Source: Henckelia pumila | Lineage: Eukaryota > Streptophyta > Magnoliopsida > Lamiales > Gesneriaceae | Assembly (NCBI RefSeq): GCF_033568475.1 | Contig: NC_133122.1 | Location: 148,876,861 to 148,940,860 of the forward strand | Reading direction: 5' to 3' | Length of the DNA: 64,000 nt | Part shown: positions 23,551-36,019 of the stretch, piece by piece | Layout: each line of letters opens with the position of its first letter | Position numbering within the stretch: position 1 is the first letter of the stretch | Notes under the pieces: generated by a model | Seen by the model: the letters and a program-made list of their open reading frames with translations, nothing else | Told to the model about the DNA's origin: nothing | Databases searched by the model: none | Translations under genes and position numbers: made by a program

Positions 23551-24551
23551 GAGTTTTATATTGTTTAGCATTATAATATAATTCTTTTTTAATCTTTATT
23601 AATAGGAAGTAGCAGGAAACTTGCCAATTTATTCCGCCCACTAAAACAAAGATTAATAGTTGAGTCAGACATCCCCATGTTGCAAGTTGTCAAATTGGGA
23701 GAACTTACTTGAATCAATCCATTTTGTATTGAGCCGAAACGTTGATTATCTATTATCGATATTAGTAAAAAATCACACACGGTACGTGTGAAAATTGCAT
23801 AAAATACAATAATTAAAAGACAAATTTAAGTGAAAAAAAATAAAAGGACATGAAATGTTTTATGTTTTACAATAATAAAGATGAACATGAGAGATAAGTT
23901 GAAAAAATGAGAGTTGAGAAAGTGGGATAATGAGAATGCAATATTACTTCTTACCTTTCTTGTATAGTTTTTTTAAAAATTTTAATTAGTATAATTAGGG
24001 GCATTTTAGGATCTTCACATTAAAATACCAAATGTAGTTATTATGAACCACTCTTGCATATTCCTCGATTTAACTTTCGCATGAGCCTCTGACTCATGTG
24101 GAATGTAGTCCTCTTCGGATGAACCCTTTTTTTTTCAATAGTAAGAGATATGTTATTTAATGCTACATTATTTTCTCCTCCAACAACCTGATCAAATATT
24201 AGTTTTTAAATTATTAACTCGTATGATCTAATTGAAGAAAGAAAGAAACAATTTCGATATGGTATAGATTAACTTATTGGAAACTACACCTTCAAAAAAA
24301 AAAAACTCATTGGAAACTATAAGTTCAAATTTCGGATGCGATCTCAAATTTTATTTAAAAAAAATAAACTTATAAAGAAAAAAAAAAGACGTTGACTTAG
24401 ATCCCTGGGTCAACTGATCACGTACAAATAGGACTAGTCGTATTTACACATGGCCACGTTGTTTCAACACCTTGCAGACGCGTATCATGTATATTTACTA
24501 TATGGCCCTTGACATCTTACTCGTTTCTCTATTAAATTTGAGATCCATATC

Positions 24552-24605
<54 letters not shown>
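24552..24605. repeat. TTA trinucleotide microsatellite
   Basis: About 18 uninterrupted TTA units lie in intergenic DNA. No functional role is visible. Confidence 0.9.
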
Positions 24606-24606
<1 letters not shown>

Positions 24607-25229
24607 ATAGAGATCCTTTAATTAGCAAACTTTCAATTAATGGGTGAAATGTGATTTGAAATTATCATTATCTCCTAATTTAATTTTCAATAAAACCAAA
24701 ATTATTGGACAAAATAGTCATTTTGTACAGTTTTTTTTTTTCTAGCTATTAAAAGCTCACTTCGTGACATTTGATATTATTTTATTTACAAATATGACAC
24801 TCACTTTATTAAATATATATATTTTTTTGTGAATATTTGTTTAGGAAAACATTATATTTTTATTATATTTTTATTTTACAATTTATTATTTATTGTTTTA
24901 TTATTTTTTCATTTTATAATTTATTATTTATTGTCTTTTTTAAAAAAATGAAATGTACGAGCACGCAACGCGTACAACAGAATATTAGTCTTAATAAATT
25001 GTCAGAGAGACTGAATCTGAGCTCGATGCAGACATGACCCCGTTTCAAATTTAAATATAATATAATTCTGTTAAAAGTCCAAAATTTATATCTCCAAAAT
25101 ATAAAATTTCAAAAATAATATTTTTTGTTTTTCATAATTGGAAACAATGTGAATATTTTTTCAAAAATATTTTTATTGTCAACACATATTTTATAAAAAT
25201 ATTGTCAATGCATACTTTTAAGTTTTTTT

Positions 25230-25456
25230 TTTTTTTTGGTGACGTGAGAATCCGCAGCCGCTACCTTCGGTGTGCACTGGGTAAACCCTCGGACTAAAGC
25301 AATAGCCTGCAAACTACGTTAGTCAGGTAAACCACACTAGGAAAGTCTTGTATGACAGGCTAGTCCAAAAAGGTGTTGGTAGGGGAAATCAAACTTCTGA
25401 CCTCTGGCCAAAAGTTCACCTACTCCACCAACTTAGACATCACTGTAGGGGCCTTA
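25230..25456 (-). mobile_element. tRNA-derived SINE with target duplication
   Basis: Read on the minus strand, the segment has an A-box-like TAAGTTGGTGGAG near its 5' end and a B-box-like GAAGTTTGATTTCC about 40 bp later, and it ends in an oligo-A run after CACGTCACC or similar text. The direct repeat TTTTAAGTTTTTTT flanks it at about 25216-25230 and 25457-25470, as expected for L1-mediated insertion. A diverged relative with GCAATAGC.TACAAA and GAAAGTCTTG lies at 23115-23220. Confidence 0.7.
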
Positions 25457-25590
25457 TTTTAAGTTTTTTTTAACTTATAAAACACTGAAAATATTTTTAA
25501 AGTACTTATCCATTTTGATCCTAAATATTTGTTGAAATCACCATATAATGTATTGGTTATAATTTCGTGAACTACTCCACTAATTTGGGG

Positions 25591-25622
<32 letters not shown>

Positions 25623-25802
25623 AGGTGTTGTTACGTCACATGTATTTGTTGATTGGTGTATACTAATAGCTTTCTACAATTTTTTCTTATTATTAAAAAA
25701 AAACTGAAAGAAAATTAGTGTCCAAATGACTAAAATCTGTGAACATTTGTTTTGAAAATTGATTATGAGATTTTGTGAGCATAGCACGATACATATGTGT
25801 GT

Positions 25803-25844
<42 letters not shown>

Positions 25845-26048
25845 TATTGATTCTTAAAATTAAAAAAATTAAATTATTGAGTCTAAAAAAATTAATGACA
25901 CACGCGTCTTTATTAATAATAATTTATAGATGGGTTTTTTTTCCAGGAATTGATCCACAACTTCGCCTTGTTTGACAAAAATAAATATAAAAAATATATG
26001 ATTTATCTTGGATAATAATAATAAAAAAAACATTAATTATTTGTTCTC

Positions 26049-26056
26049 TATAAAAT
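26049..26056 (+). promoter_or_regulatory. TATA box of the EF-hand gene
   Basis: TATAAAAT lies 69 bp before the start codon at 26125, a normal spacing for a plant TATA box plus a short 5' UTR. The transcription start would be near 26080 by inference. Confidence 0.6.
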
Positions 26057-26124
26057 ATCCTTTTCCATTTCCGCCGACTCCATTTCATTTGCATTTCCGT
26101 GTCTCGGTAAACAGATCGTCCATA

Positions 26125-28050
26125 ATGTCCAACTATCCCAACCCCTCCGGCTACCAATACGGCGCTCCGCCGCCGTCTCAATCCTACCCCTCCGCCCCAT
26201 ACGGCCATCCGCCACACGGAGGTCCACCGCCTCCCAACCAGTCATCTCCTTACGCGCCCGTTTCCTCTCCGTACTCGGCGCCTTCAGCTCCTCCCAGTAA
26301 CAATTACGGCGCTCCCCAGCCGCAGCAGCCCTACGGCGGCTATAATACGCCTCCTCCTCCTGGGCCGTACGGTACCCCCTTCGCCTCGCTTACGCCCTCG
26401 GCTTTCCCGCCGGGGACGGACCCTAACGTGATCGCGTGCTTCCAGGCGGCGGATCGGGACGGAAGTGGGTTTATTGATGATAAGGAGCTTCAGAGTGCGC
26501 TCTCGAGTTATAATCAGAGCTTTGGGTTGAGGACTGTTCATCTCCTCATGTATCTCTTCACCAACACTAACACGAGAAAGATCGGTAGGTGATTGTACTC
26601 TCTTTTGTTTGATAAAAACTGGAATATTATTCTCTTTCTCGTTGGCTGCAATTCGAGGCTCGACTTCGCAGTCTAGTTGGGCTTTTTTCGAATTTGACTT
26701 TAGCATTAGAGTTTTGTGCATGAATATTTTTTAAATCCCGGGATGTTGACTTTTGATCATATTAGCTTAAGAATGAAGATGCGTTAAACTATTATTTTTT
26801 TTAGTGTTATTTGGATAGGTATTTGATGAAATTAAAAGAAGGGAGCCATTTCCTTGACCTTTTTCAAGGCGACATTTATAATCAGTATGTATCAATGTCC
26901 ATACAGTATATTTTCATTGGGGACTGAGTGGGCCTTTACTTTGGCATTGAATTGAGGGACTTGATCATCTGGGTTTAGTCTCAACTCCCAATGGTCTAAT
27001 ATCTTAGATCTGATGCCGCCGTCCTTAGGCCAAGTATAAAGAAAAAGCGAGAACATCATAAAATTTGGTTGTCTTGCTGATGGGTCATATTTTTTTCAAT
27101 GTGTGCTGAGGTGATAAGCGCTGAATCTGTGCTGCCAATTGTGTTTTCTTTTGTGGGATTCTGTGAACTTATGGTTTATATGCTTGCAAGTGCATCAAAA
27201 GTTGTCCATTAGTGGTTATGTACCTGGAGTGCTCTGGATACTTTTACCCATTAATTTGGATTATAGATTTGTAGTGGTCACCTTATCCTTGATTCTCTCG
27301 TTTGCTGTTTTCAATGTCCATTCCCATTCCCATTCCTTTTTGTAAATAATCCAAATTTTTATCAGTTAAATTAAATAGGAGTTAAATTGTACAGACTCTT
27401 TGCGTCATCAAATCTACATATTTACGGACCTGAGTGCTTTAATATCAAATTTTTGATAAATTTAAAACATGTTGGTCATTGGTTTATTATACTATCTTGA
27501 AACAGGTCCAAAGGAATTTACACAAGTCTTTTACAGTCTTCAGAGCTGGAGGGTTAGTCTCAACTTGATTACGTCTCTGCAATTGATACTTTCCATAAAT
27601 TTAAAAATGCGTTTATCTGATTGTTTCTTCATATTCTTCAAGGCTATTTTTGAGAGATTTGATAGGGACAGGAGTGGCAGGATCGACTCAAATGAATTGA
27701 GAGAAGCACTTCTTAGTCTCGGATTCTCGGTGTCGCCCACAGTTCTGGAGTTGCTGGTTTCAAAATTTGACAAAAGTGGTGGGAAAAACAAGGCCATTGA
27801 ATATGACAATTTCATCGAGTATGACTTACACTCTACGTATTCATTTTTGACATACCATATACCAAGAATACAACAATAATGCTTACTAAGTTTCTTGCCT
27901 TCGATTTTCCATTTTTCCTTGGCCAGGTGCTGTCTCACTGTTAAGGGACTGACTGAAAAATTCAAGGAGAAGGATACCTCGTTTTCTGGTTCAGCCACTT
28001 TCACATACGAAGCCTTCATGTTAACTGTTTTGCCTTTCCTCATTGCGTAG
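26125..28050 (+). CDS. Penta-EF-hand calcium-binding protein, CML49/50-like
   Basis: This encodes a probable calcium sensor of the plant CML48/49/50 group, related to animal ALG-2/sorcin penta-EF-hand proteins. Four exons join in phase: 26125-26584, 27506-27552, 27643-27818 and 27927-28050, giving 268 aa. Residues 1-100 form a low-complexity Pro/Gly/Ser/Tyr/Gln tail (for example GYQYGAPPPSQSYPSAPYG). The C-terminal domain has two canonical EF-hand loops: DRDGSGFIDDKE at aa 110-121 and DRDRSGRIDSNE at aa 176-187, each with acidic residues at positions 1, 3, 9 and 12. Weaker EF-hands follow, such as FDKSGGKNKAIEYDNF, as is usual for this fold. The 26008 start of the longer reading frame is rejected because a TATA box lies inside it. 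The tail is shorter than in the Arabidopsis members I recall. The exact orthologue is uncertain. Confidence 0.92.
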
Positions 28051-30467
28051 GCAATAATGCACTCAACATCTGCACTGTGAGCTTGTGGTGTTTTGGTCTT
28101 ACTATCGTTTGTTTTTTTCTTTTCAAGTATTTGTTGTTTCCCTTCCTTTTTTGAGTTTGTTAATGGTACTGTGTTGTGTACTTTATGCAGAAATATTTTT
28201 AGCCTTCCTAGTTACTAAGTATTGGGTTTCCACCACTCTGTTAAAAAGTTTCCTCTTTTGCGTTTGCGTGGTGTGTGATTTTCATTCTGACCATTGTCTT
28301 AGCATTACTGATTCATCGGCAACACTCGGGTACCGCTCGGTTCTAGGACGAGAAATGGGTGACATATTGCTAATCACCCCGACGTCCAACGTTTGACTCG
28401 TTTATATTAAAATTTACCCAAATCAAAGGTCCTTTACAAGCGATCTTATGTCTATTGAGGAGACCCCACGTATTCAGGATATGTGAACTTGATTACTTCT
28501 GGTGACATGAAATTTCAAATTGATTCTCTTCCAAAATGCAAATCCAACGCCATAAACACATTATTTACATATAAAAACTCGAAGGAAACCAAGAATAACC
28601 CGGGAGAGTCACCATAATTCTGGCTTATTACGCGACTTGTTCCACATGCTCGAGTGTTGGGGCGCCTTGAGTAAATGAGCAAATACAAGTATAATATCGT
28701 AAACACGTTCCTTACATATGAAAACTCGAGGAAAACAACATTGGTTTATGATAATTATTATTTTGTCCCACCTGAGTGCTCAGGTACTCGTGGAAAATGA
28801 TCAAATCACAATGTTAGGAATTGCACACTAACGAGCTTGGGACAAAGGAAAATCAAGGAAATTACACAACTTGATGTAAAATGAATTGGGAATCCACTTG
28901 AATTTTGTTCACCCAAACAAGTCTTTATGACCAAGTTTTGAATTTGTTTTTCCTACCTTAAGTTATAATAATAGTGTCTTGAGAGTTAAATACCAAATGA
29001 AACAAATTATCCGGACAAAAATTGATTGGAAAATTCAAGAATATGTGGTTATTTGATTAGTAACTTGTTCGTTAGTTTGTTAATTTAATATATGTTGAAC
29101 TCATATTCGATGAGTTTGACTGAAAATCACGTAGAATATAATACAATTTCGGTAAAATTATTTGATTGTATTTATAGTGCAATATTTTATATTTCATATA
29201 CGTTTGACTTATTACATTTATAAGGTTCAAATTTTATATATCATAATATAAGATTTATTATGCATATTCACTGTTGGATCGAGTGCTTGCTATTTTATCA
29301 AAAGCTATAACTGGTGGTAAACGGTGCAACTCAAATCTTTTAAACCAAACAACAACTCAAGTACCACGTTTCGATTGATCTACACGGCATGAACAATTAT
29401 TGCACCCAATAATCCCCCTCTCAATAATTGCACTTCTTGCAATCAATGAAAATTGAACCCATAACTTGTCTCTGATACTAATTGTTGAATCGAACGCTTA
29501 CTTTCTTGCCAAAATCTATAACTGACGGTAATTTGAACCACACAACAACTCAATCGCATGTTTCGATTGCTCTACTCTGAGACAATTATTGCACCCAACA
29601 TAAAACGTTGTTGTATTAATTTATATTTTAGTTTCTCCTACAACATAATTCTAGTTTCGCCCCCTGACTTTGTGAATAAATACATAAATTTTCAAGTTAT
29701 CAAAGAGATGAATATCAAGATCACAATCTGTGTGGAAAATAACTTTTTTTGATTGCGATTGGATGAAGTATCGTCCGTTAATCGCAAATAAAAGAAGGGT
29801 TTAATTGGAAAAAAAATTATTTAAATGCATTCATAAATTATTTTGTTTACAAATTTTACATTATTTTTTTAAAAAAAAATTATTAAAAAAAATCAACTTA
29901 AAAATGTATTTAGCAAAATTGTGTGTTCCACGTTTTTTGTTTTGCACTTTTTCACGTTTAATACGATCAATCAAATAATTGACCTTTTTTCACGCTTTTG
30001 TCAAAAGCAAACTTTTTCATCACGCATCGCTCTTAATCGGTGTTTTTTTCGTGCTTGTTAGAAAACTTCTTAAAAGTAATATATTGTCGATCAACCATAT
30101 TTTCAGAAATTAAAAGTCACAAATTAAATATTTACCTTGACACTCAATTTCCAATGACTACCAAAACAAAAATATCCCAACAATCAACATTAATTTATGG
30201 AAAAATTAGTAATATCACAATTTGAAACGATATTATCCCCTTTACATGAGAAATTTGTGATTGAAAATCGATATTATTTGATAATATTATATATATATAT
30301 ATATATATAATATTTTTTGAGATAATTCATCCATTAAAACTCTGTAAATAAGTCACAAGATACAATGTTAGAAACCCAAGAAGGTTAAATATAATTAAGC
30401 CACTCAATACTTGTCGCAACATTTATTGCTTTTCACGAGCTAGCATATGGTGTATGTATATTTTATA

Positions 30468-30504
<37 letters not shown>
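28051..30504. other. Intergenic DNA downstream of the EF-hand gene
   Basis: No gene is supported. The start is probably the EF-hand gene's 3' UTR. A short imperfect direct repeat (ACATATAAAAACTCGA at about 28567 and ACATATGAAAACTCGA at about 28714) and the TRIM element at 29272-29600 are the only structured items. The rest is AT-rich with TA repeats near 30290 and 30472. Confidence 0.65.
29272..29600 (-). mobile_element. TRIM: miniature LTR retrotransposon without genes
   Basis: Two similar direct repeats, 29272-29411 (140 bp) and 29483-29600 (118 bp), both begin TGTTG and end GCACCCAA followed by CA or TA. They act as LTRs around a core of only 71 bp. On the minus strand the core starts with TAGTATCAGAG, close to an initiator-Met primer-binding site. 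It ends with GAGAGGGGGAT, a polypurine tract, next to the left LTR. There is no coding sequence. The flanking 5-mers (TTCAC and TAAAA) do not match, so the insertion is old or rearranged. Confidence 0.7.
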
Positions 30505-30507
<3 letters not shown>

Positions 30508-30620
30508 TCCAATAGAATAGTGTCACATTATTGGTGGGCACTTGAAAGAAACTCTATATATATATATATAGAGTTTCTTTCAAGTGCCCACCAATAATGT
30601 GACACTATTCTATTGGATCT
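30505..30620. repeat. 116-bp perfect palindrome
   Basis: The two 58-bp arms are exact reverse complements with no spacer and meet between 30562 and 30563 in a TA run. The arm text is AGATCCAATAGAATAGTGTC and onward. A third, diverged copy of the arm in direct orientation follows at about 30645-30712. The block sits between TA microsatellites and has no coding capacity. Confidence 0.97.
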
Positions 30621-30702
30621 ACAGTTTATCACATCTTTATCACATCCAATAGAATAGTGTCATATCATTGGTGGGCATGGTGGTGGGCATAGTAGGTGAA
30701 GA

Positions 30703-30739
<37 letters not shown>

Positions 30740-30744
<5 letters not shown>

Positions 30745-30870
30745 CGAGCTTGAGCTCGAGTAACTCGAAATATACACGAGTTGAGCCCGAGTATAAAATT
30801 ATTCACTCGATCGAGCTCGAGTAGTATGATACTCGGGCTCGGCTCGAATCGACTCGTTTGTACCCCTAAT
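30740..30870. mobile_element. Fragment of a CTCGAG-rich hAT-like MITE
   Basis: Runs such as TTCGAGCTTGAGCTCGAG and TCGATCGAGCTCGAGTAG, ending in GTTTGTACCCCTAA, have the look of the terminal part of a common plant non-autonomous hAT-like family. Only one end is recognisable. Confidence 0.4.
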
Positions 30871-31935
30871 TCCCACCATTATTCCTTAAATCTTAAATAT
30901 CCTTCATTTATTTCAAATTCATCTCATGAAATGCACAAATACGTGAAATTCCACAAATGTGAATAAATACAATCGAATGATTACTTCATTTCATATTCAA
31001 CCCATGGAATGTACAAACACGTGAAATTTTTTGTTCAAGAAAAGCTGAAAAGTGCTTTCTAAAAACTATCTCAAACACTATTTAAATACAATTGAATGAT
31101 GATTTCGGGTCATTAATTAGCTTACTTAGAGGCACTAATGATCTTATCCTACTAATCTAACACATTAAACGATTTAAACAAAATGTGTTGAAAAAGATAT
31201 ATAAACCTATGGACGACAAATAACAAAACAAACATGAAGACAAATTAGTAAACTCACAAGTAAAACCTATATAGTTATTGTTGTTTTATTTCCCACCATT
31301 ATTCATTAAATCTTAAATATCCTTAATTTATTTCATATTCATCTCATGGAATGCACAAATACGTAAATTCCACAAACATGAATAAATACAATTGAATGAT
31401 GACTTCAGGTCATTAATGAGCTTACTTAGTTCCACTTATAAAAACTAATGATCTTATCCTTCTAATCTAACACATTAAACAATGTAAACAAAAAGTGTTG
31501 GAAAAGACATATAAACCTATGGACCAAGACAAATAACAAAGCAAACAAGAGGATAAATTAGTAAACTCACAAATAAAACTCATATAGGTGAACTTACTTA
31601 GTTCCACTTAGAGGAACCAATGATCTTATCCTACTAAATCTAACACATTAAACGATGTAAACAAAAGGTGTTGGAAAGTACATATAAACCAATGGACCAA
31701 GACAAATAACAAAGCAAACAAGAGGACAAATTAGTAAACTCATAAATAAAACTCATATATTTATAAAAGGTAAGGTAACAAAGCAAACAAGAAGACAAAT
31801 TAGTAAACTCACAAATAAAACTCATATGTATTTATAAAAGGTGTTGAAAAAGACATATAAACCTATGGACCAAGACAAATAACAAAGCAAACAAGAGAAC
31901 AAATTAGTAAACTCACAAATAAAACTCATATATTT
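30870..31935. repeat. Diverged direct-repeat array
   Basis: The text TTCCCACCATTATTC.TTAAATC starts units at about 30872 and 31290. The phrase GATCTTATCCT.CTAATCTAAC, followed by TATAAACCTATGG and AAATTAGTAAACTCACAAAT, appears in full or partial form about five times (near 31140, 31450, 31625, 31780 and 31850). Short ORFs on the minus strand with SFICEFTNL-type repeats are translations of this array and not genes. Confidence 0.75.
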
Positions 31936-31971
31936 ATAGATAAAAAATAAAAATAATAAAAAAGTTATATA

Positions 31972-32247
31972 TGTTGTGAAAAAGTAAAAATTTACGGTAA
32001 AAAGTAAATACTCCAAAAACTTAAAATATATCAAACTCTACACTTTATAATATTTTTCTCTCAACTCAATTGTATTTTTCATCACAAATGAAGACCTATT
32101 TATAGATCCACATTTGAGATTAGTCCAAAAATAAATACATCATCATCTACATCATCACACACTAATTTTCCACATTTTACAACTCAATATTCAACATTCA
32201 ACATTCAATATTCAACATAATATTAATAATAATAATATTTTTCAACA
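31972..32247 (-). repeat. 3' LTR of the copia element
   Basis: This 276-bp repeat starts TGTTGTGAAAAAG and ends TTTTTCAACA on the plus strand. It differs from the other LTR near 31997 (CGG against CGA) and near 32182 (AACTC against AATTC). Confidence 0.95.
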
Positions 32248-32256
32248 CTCCCCCTT
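32248..32256 (-). promoter_or_regulatory. Polypurine tract
   Basis: The minus strand reads AAGGGGGAG directly before the 3' LTR, the standard primer for plus-strand DNA synthesis of LTR elements. Confidence 0.8.
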
Positions 32257-32411
32257 GTGATGATGATCGTGATATGATGACTGTCTTCATTACGTGTTTT
32301 ATACTGCCTCGTTAAAACCTTACTAAGAAAAACCCAGTGGGATAAAAACCATAGTAAGGGAAAAAGAGTGCAGCCACGTAAACTCCCCCTCATGTTAACA
32401 TGAGTGATTCT

Positions 32412-35400
32412 TCACATATTCCGCAGATTGCGCATCCCAATGTTGTATATATTCTTTCTGAATATCGTCGTGGGAAGTGCCTTTGTGAAGAGATCTGATG
32501 AGTTCTCACTTGATTGAATATAACAGATATCAATATCTTTATTCTTCTCAAGCTCTTGAGTGTAGGCAAAGAACTTTGGGGGTATATGTTTTGTTCTGTC
32601 ACTTTTTATGTATCCTTCTTTCATTTGAGCAATACATGCAGCATTGTCTTCATACAACGTCACAGGCTTCTTGTCTACTGATAATCCACAAGAAGTTTGG
32701 ATATGTTGTGTCATTGATTTTAGCCAAACACATTCACGGCTTGCTTCATGTAGCGCAATAATCTCAGCGTGATTTGATGAAGTTGTTACGAGTGTTTGTT
32801 TCTGTGAACGCCAAGAAATTGCGATGCCTCCACGAGTAAATACATATCCGGTTTGGGAACGTGCCTTATGTGGATCAGATAAATATCCAGCATCGGCATA
32901 ACCAATGATACTTTGATTGGTGTCTTTTGAGTACAAAAGTCTCAAATCTGTCGTTCCTCGTAGATAACGAAATATATATTTAATTTCGTTCCAGTGCCTC
33001 TTTGTTGGATATGAACTGAATCTTGCCAATAAATTTACAGCAAAAGATATATCTGGTCTAGTGCAATTTGCAAGATACATAAGGGCACCAATAGCACTTA
33101 GATATGGTACTTCTGGACCAAGAATAACTTCATCATCTTCACATGGACGGAATGGATCCTTTTCTATGTTTAATGATCTTACAACCATTGGAGTACTTAA
33201 TGGATTTGATTTATCCATATTAAAACATTTAAGGATCTTTTTTTGTATAATTTGTCTGGTGAACAAAAATTCCACATTCTTTTTGTTCTATTTGCAAACC
33301 CAGACAGTACTTAGTTTTTCCAAGATCCTTCATTTCGAATTCTTCCTTCAAGTACATCATAACCTCTTGAATTTCTTTATTCGTTCCAATGATGTTTAAA
33401 TCATCAACATATACAACAATAATTACACATCCGGATGTTGTTTTCTTGATGAAAACACAAGGGCATATTGGATCATTTACATATTTCTTTTTCATCAAGT
33501 GCTCACTTAGCCGATTATACCACATTCGGCCGGATTGCTTCAACCCATATAATGATCTTTGCAATTTTACAGAATAAAATTCTTTGGGTTTTGAACTTTG
33601 TGCCTCAGGCATCTTAAATCCTTCAGGGATCTTCATGTATATATCACTATCAAGTGATCCGTATAAGTAAGCCGTAACAACATCCATCAGACACATTTTC
33701 AAATTTTCAGACACTGCCAAACTAATTAAATATCGAAACGTAATTGCATCCATAACAGGAGAATACGTTTCTTCATAATCAATTCCAGGCCTTTGAGAAA
33801 AACCTTGTGCAACAAGTCTAGCTTTACATCTTACTATTTCATTTTTCTCATTTCTCTTTCAAATAAAAACCCATTTGTATCCAACAGGTTTTACACCTTC
33901 AGGTATGGGGACTATAGGTCCAAAAACATTACGTTAATTTAGCGAATCCAATTCAACCTGGATGGCATCTTTCCATTTTTCCCAATCATGACGAGTTTTA
34001 CATTCACCAAATGTTTTTGGTTCATGATCCTCGTTTTCATTTATGATGTCACATGCCACATTATAAGAAAATATCTCATCAATATCTTCTATATCTTTTT
34101 GGTTTCATATTTTTCCAGTATTAATATAATTGATAGAGATTTCACGATTCTCGTCAGTTTGTGGTTTTGACAGAACATTTTCATCATCAGGTGTTTCTTC
34201 TGGAACACCATTTTCTATTTTATGATCATCGTGTTTCTCTATGCCTTTTCTTTTCCGAGGATTTTTATCCTTAGAACCGACTGGTCTTCCACACTTCAAG
34301 TGTTTTATGACATCATGAGTGTCTTCAATTTGTTTCTTTGGAATTTCAATTCGAGCAGGGGCATTTACAACATGTATATATGATTTTGTTACCCTTTTTG
34401 TGTCTGCAAATGCATCTGGCATTTGATTTGCAATTCTTTGCAAGTGCACAATTTGCTGTACATCTTTCTCACATTATTTGGTTCTTGGATCCAAATGTAA
34501 CAATGATGGTACATACCATGTGATTTCTTTTTCGATGTGTTTCTTTTCTCCCCCTAACATTGAGAAGATTTTTTCATTAAAATGACAATCAGCAAAACGT
34601 GCTGTAAACACATCGCCTGTCTGAGGCTCAAGATATCGAATGATTGATGGGCTATCATAACCGATATAAATACCGATTTTTCTTTGAGGACCCATTTTTG
34701 ATTGTTGAGGTGGTGCAATAGGCACATACACCATACATCCAAAAATTCTCAGATGAGAAATATTTGGTTCTTTACCAAATGCAAGCTGCAATGGGGAGAA
34801 TTTATGATATGCACTTGGTCTAATGCGAATTAATGCCGCAGCATGTAAAATTGCATGTTTCCATATAGAAATAGGAAGTTTTGTTCTCATAATCATTGGT
34901 CTAGCAATCAGTTGTAGACGTTTAATCAATGATTCAGCTAATCCATTCTGTGTATGAACATGAGCAACAGGATGTTCAACAGTAATTCCCATTGACATAC
35001 AATAGTCATTGAAAGTTTGGGAAGTAAATTCTCCATCATTATCAAGTCTTATTTTCTTGATTATATAATCGGGAAATTGATTCCGCAATTTTATTATTTG
35101 AGCCATTAGTTTTGCAAATGCCACATTCCGAGTTGACAATAAGCATACATGTGACCATCTGCTGGAGGCATCGATCAATACCATAAAATATCGAAATGGT
35201 CCACATGGTGGATGAATTGGCCCACAAATATCACTCTGAATACGTTCAAGAAATATGGGTGATTCTGTTTGGATTTTAGCTGGCGATGGTCTTATAATAA
35301 GTTTTCCAAGAGAACATGATTTACATTGAAACTTATTATTCTGAAAGATCTTCTGGTCTTTCAATGGATGACCATGCATATTTTTAATAATTCTTCGCAT

Positions 35401-35958
35401 CATTATTGAACCAGGATGTCCCAATCGATCATGCCAATTGATTAATATTGAAGAACTATTAACCACCATATTTGATTCGATTGGCCTTATATGTGTATAA
35501 TGCAATCCAGTAGGGAGCATTGATAATTTTTCAACCACATATTTCTTTCCTGATTTATATGTGGTAAGACACATATATTTCTGATTTCCATCAGTTATCG
35601 TCTCAGTATCATATACATGAGAATATATGTCATTAAAACTCAACAAATTTTTTTTCGATTGTGGTGAATATAAAACATCATTTATCAGAAATTTTGTACC
35701 ATTAGGTAACAAAAAATGTGCTTTTCCACAACCTTCAATCAAGTCTACAGGACCTGATATTGTATTCACCATTGTTTTTGTTGGTTTTATTTCCAAGAAA
35801 TATCTTTCATCTCGCAGAATAGTGTGCGTTGTACCACTATCCGATATGCAAATTTCCATGATATTATTTCCATGTTTGCTCATAGCATTTTCCATATCAA
35901 ACTTCACAAAAATGCAATAAAGAAAAATTAAGTACAATACAAATGCAAAATATAACAT
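32412..35958 (-). pseudogene. copia pol pseudogene (protease, integrase, RT, RNase H)
   Basis: Domains appear in the copia order on the minus strand. There is an aspartic protease motif DSGTTHT near 35840. A pre-integrase zinc-binding region (HDRLGHPGS, CKSC) and an integrase core (SDICGPIHP, RLDNDGEFTS) follow. The reverse transcriptase has VVYVDDLNI near 33420, and RNase H carries ADAGY and the adjoining YEDNAACI region. The reading frame is interrupted by in-frame stops at 34474-34476, 34105-34107, 33934-33936 and 33859-33861. A one-base frameshift lies in a run of A near 33232. A full polyprotein cannot be made from this copy. It may still move if proteins are supplied by another copy. 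Confidence 0.92.
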
Positions 35959-36019
35959 GCTTTATAATACAAGAATGCATAAAAATACAAATTTGTTACA
36001 ATCTAATCCCACCAATATT

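Larger units (their letters stand above)
22333..26048. other. SEN54 3' flank and intergenic repeats
   Basis: The region up to about 22950 is probably SEN54 3' UTR or alternative tail. Beyond that I see no gene. It holds a diverged SINE relative (23115-23220), a MITE (23394-23550), a pol III-like scrap (24040-24130), a TTA microsatellite (24552-24605), an intact-looking SINE (25230-25456) and TA repeats near 25590 and 25810. Confidence 0.65.

Noticed and set aside
26284-26721. 145-aa minus-strand ORF
   Set aside because: It is antisense to the Pro/Gly-rich first exon of the EF-hand gene.
30290-31935. CRISPR-like repeat array
   Set aside because: Repeats are long, diverged and irregularly spaced in plant nuclear DNA; this is a transposon or satellite remnant.
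31640-32034. Minus-strand ORFs with repeated SFICEFTNL motifs
   Set aside because: The repetition comes from the diverged DNA repeat array and runs into the copia LTR.
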